From: Carex sylvatica
Lineage: Eukaryota; Streptophyta; Magnoliopsida; Poales; Cyperaceae
DNA length: 38,873 nucleotides
Direction: 5' to 3'
Assembly: GCA_964058845.1 (NCBI GenBank)
Contig: CAXKVR010000657.1
Coordinates: 2,501 to 41,373 of the forward strand
Of this stretch, positions 32,480 to 38,873 are shown piece by piece. Under the pieces are notes generated by a model that searched no databases, was not told the DNA's origin, and was given only the letters and a program-made list of their open reading frames with translations. Positions within the stretch are counted from its first letter, which is position 1, and every line of letters begins with the position of its first letter. The translations under genes and the position numbers were made by a program.

Positions 32480-32714
32480 GATGTGTGTAATTTTAATTTG
32501 CATGAACATGAATTTTTTGTAATAATTTAGGATGTATATGATATTTAATTTAGGATGTGTATGTGATAGCTAATTTATGATGTGTATGTGTATGAAACAT
32601 AATTTTAGGATGTGTGACATTTCATTTCGGATTTGTGATAATTTAGCAAGAATTTTGGCCAACAAAATATGGAAGCAAGTCATTTAATATATATATATTT
32701 TTTTATTCAATTTA
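32480..32714 (+). other. 3' flank of the TNPA-Ulp1 gene
   Basis: It contains several short direct repeats around GGATGTGTATGTG/TAATTTAGGATGTG between 32480 and 32640, probably 3'UTR. No gene was found. Confidence 0.4.
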
Positions 32715-33160
32715 ACTATCTGGATCGGTTCTTAGCTTAAGAACCGATCCTGATAGTCAATAATATGAATTTAAAAAATTCAAAAATAATTAAAAATAAC
32801 TATTAGAATCGGTTCTATTTAAAACCGATCTAGATAACTGACTATCTGGATCGATTTTAAATGGAACCGATCCAGATAGTTATTTTCTGAATTTAAAAAT
32901 TAAAATTTTTTAATATTAATCTGGATCGGTTGTATAATAGTGAACCGATATTATACAACCGATCCAGATTAATATTAAAAAGTTTTTAATTTTTAAATTC
33001 AGAAAATAACTATCTGGATCGGTTCCATTTAAAACCGATCCAGATAGGTGATTATCTAGATCGGTTATTTAACCGATCCAGATTATTGTAGTATCTGTAT
33101 CGCCTTCATCAGGATCGGTTGTATTCCGGTACTAATAGGCGTATATAACCGATCCTGATT
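32715..33160. repeat. CACTA right subterminal repeats
   Basis: About twelve copies of ATC(T/A)GGATCGGTT and its inverse appear here. They include hairpin pairs at 32718-32757 and 32801-32837, and a long palindrome centred near 32940-32945. In that palindrome about 85 bp on each side (32858-33028) are nearly perfect inverses. It mirrors the left end and is the probable binding array for the element's own proteins. Confidence 0.88.
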
Positions 33161-33178
33161 CCATATTTTTCACTAGTG
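33148..33178 (-). repeat. CACTA right terminal inverted repeat
   Basis: It ends TTTTTCACTAGTG. Its reverse complement starts CACTAGTGAAAAATATGG and matches the left terminus at 26 of 31 positions. Confidence 0.9.
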
Positions 33179-33181
33179 ATC
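33179..33181. repeat. Right target-site duplication of the CACTA element (ATC)
   Basis: ATC follows the terminus and equals 8542-8544. Beyond it the sequence continues the DNA that lay outside the copia LTR before the CACTA arrived. Confidence 0.85.
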
Positions 33182-33467
33182 ATATCCTAACTAGCTCTAT
33201 TACTAAGCAATGTTCAACTAAGCCACAATTTTTTCTCCAAGTACTCGACGGTTTATAAGCCACAATTTCATAGCACTAGACTTTAAAAGGTCAAAAGTGA
33301 CAAAAATACATTTTTTGGATTATAAAATTTATGATGTTTGAGTTTACAATTATTTTGGTATTCATCTGGTTTGGTGCCAAAAGTCCAAAACATGGTATGA
33401 ACAGCTTGGTGGAGATGTCGAGACATAGCTTTACTTGGCTCTTAGTGCAATGCTTGATATCGGAGAG
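33182..33467. other. Spacer between CACTA and F-box gene
   Basis: Its right part is probably the 3'UTR of the F-box gene on the minus strand. Small open frames on the plus strand are antisense shadows. Nothing else was recognised. Confidence 0.4.
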
Positions 33468-34547
33468 CTATACCAGATTTGGCACAAACCAAGTATGCAA
33501 AAAACCAAGAGGGCAAGGCAGCACCATAATTGTACCATTTTCTATGTCGTATCTACAAAGATATTCCTTGTTTTTCAGGAAGTAAATGCAATTCCCTTTG
33601 AATCCAGGAAAGTTGCTTGCACATACAGATAACCCACTATAATATTGCAAAAACAAAATTTGGTCACCGATATCGGTGATCTTTACCCAACAAGGTTTCT
33701 GTTTTCTATCACCAACATAAAGACAATATATATCAAAGTAGAACTGCTCACCCTTATAATACTTGAACAATCTTAGCATTTTTCCTCCTGAGTCGACCAT
33801 AATTGTGTAACCTTTTAGATGAGGGTTTGTGCCCTTTGGTGGTGCCACTTGATAAGCCAAATTTTTGGTGGAAATATCAATAACATTTGTAGTGCCAGTT
33901 TCTCTGTCGTTGCTGAAGTATTGTCCCCTATAAAATGCATTAGGACTGTTGCCGACCCCTTCAATATAAACCCAATCATTAGCTTTAGGTCGCCAAAAAG
34001 CCATTATATTGGGTGGGGGTAGAGACCAGTCCGCATATCCTGATATAACAACAATATTGCTGCCTTCAATTGTATCTGGACCAATATATTCTGGGCATCC
34101 ACCACCTAGCACATTAACAGAAGGGACATGGATCTGATCATGAGTAAGAGGATTAAGGAGATACACATTGCCATTTCTCATGCAAGAGGCAAGTAGGTAG
34201 TGGCATGAGGGGCTGCTTACCTTGAAACGATGGGATCTTGGATAGGTGATAGTATGAACTTTACCAGATAAGAGGCAGTAGAAGCGTATAGTGGTGGTTT
34301 CTTCCGAGTATTTACGAATCTCTACAAGCCAGGGGAGTTGTGGAGGAGGATCATTGACTCGGGCTGATAACTGCCAGCTCTTGCATACAACACGAAAGCG
34401 TATGAAATCAGAGATATCAGATAGCTTTTTGGAGAAGAGATGGAGAATGTCTTCTGGAAGTTCAGACCAGTTTCTCTCATGGCTTAGGACGCCATCGGCA
34501 CTGCTTCGTTCTTTCATGGTAGAGCTTTTAGTCTTTCGCTTGGGCAT
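33468..34547 (-). CDS. F-box protein with DUF295 (KIB-type) C-terminal domain
   Basis: This is a 359-residue intact gene and the only clearly functional host gene here. Residues ~26-65 (WSELPEDIL ... FIRFRVVCKSWQ) form an F-box, which binds SKP1 in an SCF ubiquitin ligase. Residues ~75-340 match the DUF295 beta-propeller-like domain, with YLLNPLTHDQ, PNIMAFWRPKANDWVYIEG, FKYYKGEQ and FPGFKGNCIYFLKN. The protein ends in LHTWFVPNLV, a common finish for this family. I chose ATG 34547 because a splice acceptor (TTGTTTTCCTCCAAATATCAG) ends exactly at it; an ATG seven codons upstream would lie in the intron. DUF295 F-box genes are numerous and fast-evolving in plants, so the substrate is unknown. 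Confidence 0.88.
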   Translation of the reverse strand: MPKRKTKSSTMKERSSADGVLSHERNWSELPEDILHLFSKKLSDISDFIRFRVVCKSWQLSARVNDPPPQLPWLVEIRKYSEETTTIRFYCLLSGKVHTITYPRSHRFKVSSPSCHYLLASCMRNGNVYLLNPLTHDQIHVPSVNVLGGGCPEYIGPDTIEGSNIVVISGYADWSLPPPNIMAFWRPKANDWVYIEGVGNSPNAFYRGQYFSNDRETGTTNVIDISTKNLAYQVAPPKGTNPHLKGYTIMVDSGGKMLRLFKYYKGEQFYFDIYCLYVGDRKQKPCWVKITDIGDQILFLQYYSGLSVCASNFPGFKGNCIYFLKNKEYLCRYDIENGTIMVLPCPLGFLHTWFVPNLV

Positions 34548-35533
34548 CTGATATTTGGAGGAAAACAAGTGTAGTTAATACTGAAGTTAAGAAGGCCTAA
34601 GTTTGTTATTCGGTACTTAATTAAGCATGATAATTCCATTAAAAAGAAAACACAATTGTTTTAATATGCCTTCCTTTTCTAAATATAAGATAGGAAATTT
34701 TCTAGTCATTTAAACTTAATCGATTATATATGCTAATCACTCACAAGATGCAGTGAATCCCCAATTTATAGACCTAAACATTGCATATCATACTGAAAAG
34801 CTTGAACCGGTGCTGCATAAGGCACAATTGCAATACTGACCTTAACCTAAATTAAACCAAAAAAAGAATTATTAAAGTTCAATACAAACAAAATAGTTCA
34901 TACATGTGAAAATTCAACCAAAAAGGCATCCAACAAAATAAAATCAGAAAAGATAAAGGTTCTGGGCAACTAAAGAAGGAAGAAACATACCACATTTGAG
35001 AAAGAGACTAATACCACAATTATAACCTAATTATTTCCCTATTCAACCAAATTGAAAACCTAAACGGAAAAGAAGGTTCTTATGAACTAAAGAACGACAA
35101 TTAAACACATTTATAATACTAAGAACAACAGTTCATGCATTATTCAAACAACATGGATTTAAACTCAGCACAACACAAATTCAGAACATCACTTGACACA
35201 AATAAGGCCACAATTAAGTACAGCACATCAGAATACTAATAATTTGGCTCAAAGAAGCAAAGGCCATAACTCAAGAAGAAATAAAAATATCACCAAAACT
35301 ATAAACTTTTTGGTAATATTACCATAATTAAATTTGATACATCACCAGCCAAAACAGTACAATAGGAAACACAAATTTTTTTTAAAAAAAAAAGGCCATT
35401 ACAAAGTATCAAGATGTAACCAAGAACCAGAAAACACTGTTCTTACATAAAAAAGTTAAACAAAAAGCTAATTTATAAACCCTAAAATCATTGTTAGTAA
35501 TTTCAATAAATAATAACAAAAATAAATTCTAAC
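34548..35533 (-). other. 5'UTR intron of the F-box gene
   Basis: On the minus strand the donor CAAG/GTTAGAA lies at 35533 and the acceptor ATATCAG at 34548, giving 986 bp that are AT-rich with no coding signal. Roughly its 5' two thirds (34841-35533) are repeated in diverged form at 36303-36942 and 38088-38113. Confidence 0.65.
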
Positions 35534-35890
35534 CTTGGTGCTTAAAGAGGATAGTGGAGGTAGTGGAGGACTAGCGGAGGAGGAGGACGACTCCAGGGCA
35601 GCAATATCCTGGACGAGGTGGCGCTGCAGGAGTATATTTGAGCGGCGGAGATTTCCTCAACCAGCGGTGACTGGGAGATGTGCTTGGCGCTCTAGTAGTC
35701 GTCTGGGTGTTGTAGGTTTTTGAGGGAGAGTGGGTGTGAGGAATAGAGGTGAAATTAGTGGTTTGATTTGTGAAACTTGAGTCTACAAGGATGGAATCAC
35801 AAAGAGTAAAACAATGTTTGAGAAAATTACTTAAACGATCCACCTCTTATCTGAGCAGAGAGAGCTGCGGAGACGATGCTCGTGACGGAG
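35534..35890 (-). promoter_or_regulatory. 5'UTR exon of the F-box gene
   Basis: GC-richer than its surroundings and rich in CCTCC/CCACTACCTCC on the minus strand, running into the splice donor at 35533. A 90-codon frame (35843-35571) is open but low-complexity and stops at no conserved domain. I read the stretch as untranslated leader; a small upstream frame is possible. Confidence 0.55.
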
Positions 35891-35921
35891 GCTGCCGATG
35901 CCAAGTGGATGACAAATGAAG

Positions 35922-35930
35922 TTATATAAA
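35922..35930 (-). promoter_or_regulatory. Probable TATA box of the F-box gene
   Basis: The minus strand reads TTTATATAA, about 35-50 bp upstream of the GC-richer leader. The spacing fits a plant core promoter. Confidence 0.5.
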
Positions 35931-36302
35931 GAACAATTTATGATTAGTCAATGGTACTACATATTTTTCTCTAAATTTATAGAAATAAATTTCTCTCTAT
36001 GTCAGGATATGAAAAATGAAGTTGTATAAATTAACTACTTGAAGAAATTACTGAGTGTATAGTCATCAAAAAATTGATATTGGAATTTAAATTCAATCAA
36101 AACTTTATTATTAGATAAATCCCCATCCAAAACTTAAAATTCTCTTAGATATATTATTGATTTTTTTTTTATTATTGGAGAATATGTCCAAAAAAAAAAT
36201 ATAGTATGTTTCCAACATAGTTTGAATTAAGCACACTAACATTTGTTAAATAACACATTGAACTTTTTTAAAATTTACTATATTTCTTGCATATATAGAA
36301 TA
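35931..36302. other. Promoter-proximal AT-rich DNA, no gene
   Basis: This lies upstream of the F-box gene. It has poly-A/T runs near 36170-36200 and no recognisable gene or element. Confidence 0.4.
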
Positions 36303-36942
36303 TCTCAACCTAAATTCCACGAAAAAACAATTATTGAAGTTCAACATAAACAAAATAGTTCAATACATGCAAAAATTTAACAAAAAATGGCATCCAACAA
36401 AGCAAAATCAGAAAAGATAATGGTTCTCAACAACTAAAGAAGTACAACAAAGTTAGAAACAGACCAATAACACAATTATAACCTAATTCTACCCCTATTC
36501 AATCAAATAAAAATCCAAAAAGATAAGTAGGTTAATAGGAACTAAGGAACAACACTAAACGCATTTAAAACACTAAAGAACAACATTTAACACATTTAAA
36601 ACATAAAGTTCATGCATTATTCAAGCTAGGCACAGTTCATCACAGCACAAATTCAGAACATGATGTAACACTAATAAGACCACAAATAGGTTTAACACAT
36701 CACAAAATTATAAATTAGTTTCACAACAGCAATTAAGCAAAGATCAAAACAAAAGAGCTTTTTCGTAAATATTATCAAAATTAAATTTCGTTCTGCACCA
36801 GCCATAAAGTAACAAGATGTAACCAAAAGCCACAAAAATATTATTATACATGGGGGTCTAAATAAAAACACTTTCCATAAATAAAAAATTTAAATACAAA
36901 CGTACACCATAACCCTAAAAAAAATGTTCGTAATTTTAATAA
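36303..36942 (-). pseudogene. Partial second copy of the F-box gene's 5'UTR intron
   Basis: It aligns along its length with 34841-35500, with many substitutions and indels. Shared landmarks include TCAACCTAAATT, CAAAATAGTTCA, GGCATCCAACAAA, AATCAGAAAAGATAA and AACCCTAAAA. It continues, after an inserted element, at 38088-38180 with TTAACAAAAATAAATTCTGACCTTGG and the CCACTACCTCCAC leader exon. No coding exon is attached, so it is an orphan leader/intron from an old local duplication. Confidence 0.75.
36934..36942. repeat. Left 9-bp target duplication of the Mutator-like element (TTTTAATAA)
   Basis: It repeats at 38079-38087. The paralogous segment near 35500 has TTTCAATAA once, with the flanks contiguous, which supports this as the insertion point. 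Confidence 0.7.
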
Positions 36943-38078
36943 GGAGCCTGATAATTGTACCTCAAACAAAATCTCTGAGCACGTTCCCCCAAGTAGTTTA
37001 ATAAAAAACTTTCAATGTTATCTAACTTTCATTTCCAGCGCTAATATCCAAACATTTAAACTTCATTTTATAACATTTTACAATACTACTCGCAAGCATT
37101 TAAACTTCTATCTGCAAGCATTGAACTCCTAACTATTTTTGTTTTCAAGCCAAAAACGAAAAGATTCATTTCACCCACTTTTTTTATTTTTTCTCTGATC
37201 ATTCTCATCCATTTTTTCGACGATCCGTGATGAATTTTGCGAATCTAAAAATATGAACTTTTTTTACCCGATTTTTTCTTTCAAATGAGATCCATGAAGA
37301 ATAACTTTTGAGTTATATTTGTGCCGTAATTTTTTTCACTACTTTAAATCTCTGTGACTTTCAATTTTTTTTATTTTGCTTCAAAATAAATTAAATCTCT
37401 GTTTAAAAACATATAAATCTCATGTACAAGCATATAAACCTCATTAATAACACTTTAAATCTCTAGAATAAAACATATAAACCTCATGTAGAAAGAATTT
37501 AAACCTCAACAATAACACTTCAAATCATATAAATCTCAACAATAACACTGCATTTACAAAGCTCATTTACAAAGCATATAAACCTCATGTACAAAGCCTT
37601 GAAAATTTTAATAGTTGTAGACTGAGATTTAAAAATTTAAAAATTTAAAGTGCTCATGAGTTTTACTTTAAAAAAAAAACAAATGACTTTAAAATTACTC
37701 AAAAGTATTTCTTCATGGATTTTATTTGAAGGATAAAATTGAATAGAAAATGTTCGTATTTTTAGATTCATAAAATTCATCACGGATCGTCGAAAAAATA
37801 AATTATAATGATCAGAGAAAAAATAAAAAAGAGTGGGTAAAAAGAATATTTTCTTTTTTGACTTGAATACAAAAGTAGTTAAGAGTTAAAACTATCTAGA
37901 AATGCTTTTAGATAGACGTTTATATGCTTGCGAGTAATATTTTAAAATGTTATAAATATAGCTTTAAATGTTTGGATATTAACGCTGAAAATGAAACTTA
38001 GACAATATTAAAATATTTTTCTATGAAACTACTTGGGAGACGCGCTCGAGTATGGCTTGGGGTACTAGAACATTTCCT
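36943..38078. mobile_element. Non-autonomous Mutator-like element with ~400-bp inverted repeats
   Basis: About 1136 bp between 9-bp repeats, the duplication size of the Mutator superfamily. The left arm (36943 to about 37340) and right arm (about 37640 to 38078) are inverted copies. Shared blocks include CAAGTAGTTT, TTAATATCCAAACATTT or close variants, CTCGCAAGCAT, CGTGATGAATTTT and ATCCATGAAGAA. The core (37340-37640) has degenerate repeats of about 30 bp with CATATAAACCTCATGTACAAAG. No transposase is encoded. The exact outer ends are uncertain by a few bases. Confidence 0.75.
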
Positions 38079-38087
38079 TTTTAATAA
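38079..38087. repeat. Right 9-bp target duplication of the Mutator-like element
   Basis: TTTTAATAA, identical to 36934-36942. Confidence 0.7.
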
Positions 38088-38180
38088 ATATTAACAAAAA
38101 TAAATTCTGACCTTGGGGCTGAGAGAGGATGTGGAGGTAGTGGAAGTGCAGCCGTGGTCTTGATAAGGCAGCGCTGCAAC
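38088..38180 (-). pseudogene. Continuation of the orphan F-box leader copy
   Basis: On the minus strand a leader-like exon (CCACTACCTCCACATCC) ends in CCCCAAG/GTCAGAATT, the same donor position as at 35533. The similarity fades beyond about 38180. No start codon or F-box coding follows downstream on that strand. Confidence 0.65.
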
Positions 38181-38628
38181 AACGAATAACAATGTCAAGA
38201 ATGTGATTAAAAATGTTTATGCAACCAGACCAGCACATTAGACTCAATTAATTTAGCCTAAATTAACCCTCAATCAAATTACATAGCTACGAAACAACCC
38301 ACCTTCAATTATATAAGGGACGGATAAAGATGCAACGGTCTGTTTATGGCTAATAAATCAGAACATAATCCAAGGAATGAATTTCTTATTACCATCTCAG
38401 CCTTATACATGGATTGACAAGCACCATTAGCAAAAAAAATTGGAAAATAATTGCATTCTCTCATTTGGTACTCTGAGGTTTTACAAGATGTACTTATTCT
38501 TTTTTCCAGATGAGTATAAAATTTGGAAATATGAAATTAAATTTATTGTAATAAGACCAGTAATCCTGATCTCTTACTTCAACCAGGATGAAAAGCACCA
38601 CCACCACCACCACCTCTCCGCTAAGTAA
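38181..38628. other. No recognised feature; contains a (CAC)6 microsatellite
   Basis: AT-rich sequence without a supportable gene. CACCACCACCACCACCAC lies near 38597-38614. The 62-codon frame ending there is explained by the microsatellite and has no known similarity. Confidence 0.4.
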
Positions 38629-38709
38629 TGAAAAAGCACTAGGTGCAACCTTGACTCTGGAGTAATCCTCAAGCTGCTGCCTCCCAGCAAAGATCAGGCG
38701 TTGCTGCTC
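38629..38709 (-). pseudogene. Decayed ubiquitin gene fragment
   Basis: The minus strand from 38709 encodes EQQRLIFAGRQQLED, matching ubiquitin residues 39-52 (usual form DQQRLIFAGKQLED). It has one extra Gln codon and Arg in place of Lys48. After a short deletion, nucleotides GAGTCAAGGTTGCACCTAGTGCTTTT resemble the segment encoding residues 64-71, with mismatches. It is far too short and altered to make ubiquitin. It is probably a retroposed or transposon-captured polyubiquitin scrap. Confidence 0.6.
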
Positions 38710-38873
38710 TAAATTTTAGGGGCAAAATAAACCTTGATTATTATTGAGGAAAAGTTATCCTCCAATATATAAAACTAGCAACAGTTATATGTCATAATTA
38801 ACTTCAATTTTTTTGCTTTACCACGAAATTAGGCACGGAAGGTATTTATTCTATATTTAACATATCTATCTCA
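38710..38873. other. No recognised feature
   Basis: AT-rich DNA to the end of the window with no gene, repeat or motif that I can support. Confidence 0.4.

Larger units (their letters stand above)
8545..33178 (+). mobile_element. CACTA (En/Spm) DNA transposon, 24,634 bp, with nested insertion and duplication
   Basis: The left end starts CACTAATGG and the right end finishes CACTAGTG, i.e. CACTA...TAGTG. The terminal repeats match over 31 bp, a 3-bp ATC duplication flanks the element, and both ends carry arrays of subterminal repeats. Two plus-strand genes are present in the usual CACTA arrangement, a TNP2-type transposase and a TNPA-like gene. Removing the 5.4-kb duplication and the 7.4-kb retrotransposon leaves about 11.8 kb, an ordinary size for an autonomous plant CACTA. 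Stops and the insertion in TNP2 mean this copy is no longer autonomous. Its terminal repeats and hairpin-rich ends look usable by a transposase supplied elsewhere. Confidence 0.95.

Noticed and set aside
38440..38628. 62-codon frame ending in a run of six histidines
   Set aside because: The histidines come from a (CAC)6 microsatellite; the rest of the frame is AT-rich with no similarity.

Overview
This is the end of a plant chromosome. The window opens with about 7.0 kb of uninterrupted Arabidopsis-type telomere repeat (CCCTAAA, read toward the centromere). About 340 bp of degenerate 7-bp variants follow, and then transposon-rich subtelomeric DNA. The telomere type, CACTA, Ty1-copia and Ty3/Athila elements, GT-AG introns and a DUF295-type F-box gene all indicate an angiosperm with an AT-rich genome. 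I cannot place the family or species. No rRNA, tRNA or CRISPR array was seen.

Layout: (1) 1-7366, telomere and variant repeats. (2) 7367-8542, a minus-strand Ty1-copia remnant with one LTR, a primer-binding site and broken integrase/linker coding; its distal part ends at the telomere. (3) 8545-33178, one CACTA (En/Spm) DNA transposon of 24.6 kb with CACTA...TAGTG ends, matching terminal repeats, many inverted ATC(A/T)GGATCGGTT subterminal repeats and a 3-bp ATC target duplication. It carries two plus-strand genes: a TNP2-type transposase, now a pseudogene, and an 11-coding-exon gene joining a Transposase_24/TNPA-like protein to a C-terminal Ulp1-type (C48) cysteine protease. (4) Nested in the TNP2 gene is a minus-strand, Athila-like Ty3 retrotransposon at 17090-24521. 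It has two LTRs, a GGCAG target duplication, and gag plus protease but no reverse transcriptase or integrase. (5) A 5402-bp tandem duplication (8906-14307 and 14323-19724) copied the CACTA leader, the 5' half of TNP2, one LTR and the retrotransposon tail. Its junction is a 15-bp telomere-like filler. (6) 33179-38873 is the host flank: an intact minus-strand F-box/DUF295 gene with a 5'UTR intron, a second partial copy of that gene's 5' region, a 1.1-kb Mutator-like element with long inverted repeats inside that copy, and a small decayed ubiquitin fragment.

Order of events inferred from nesting: copia insertion; CACTA insertion 2 bp outside the copia LTR; Athila-like insertion into TNP2 (its LTRs now differ at many sites); then a very recent tandem duplication, since I noticed only two base differences between the copies. 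The TNP2 gene has four in-frame stops plus the insertion, so this CACTA copy cannot make its own full transposase. The second gene is intact up to one stop just before the protease catalytic histidine.

Items most worth a second look: the ~190-nt near-perfect hairpin just upstream of the TNP2 start; the TNPA-Ulp1 fusion; the duplication with telomere-like filler; and the helically phased palindrome CACGG(A/T)CCGTG found throughout the Athila-like element.
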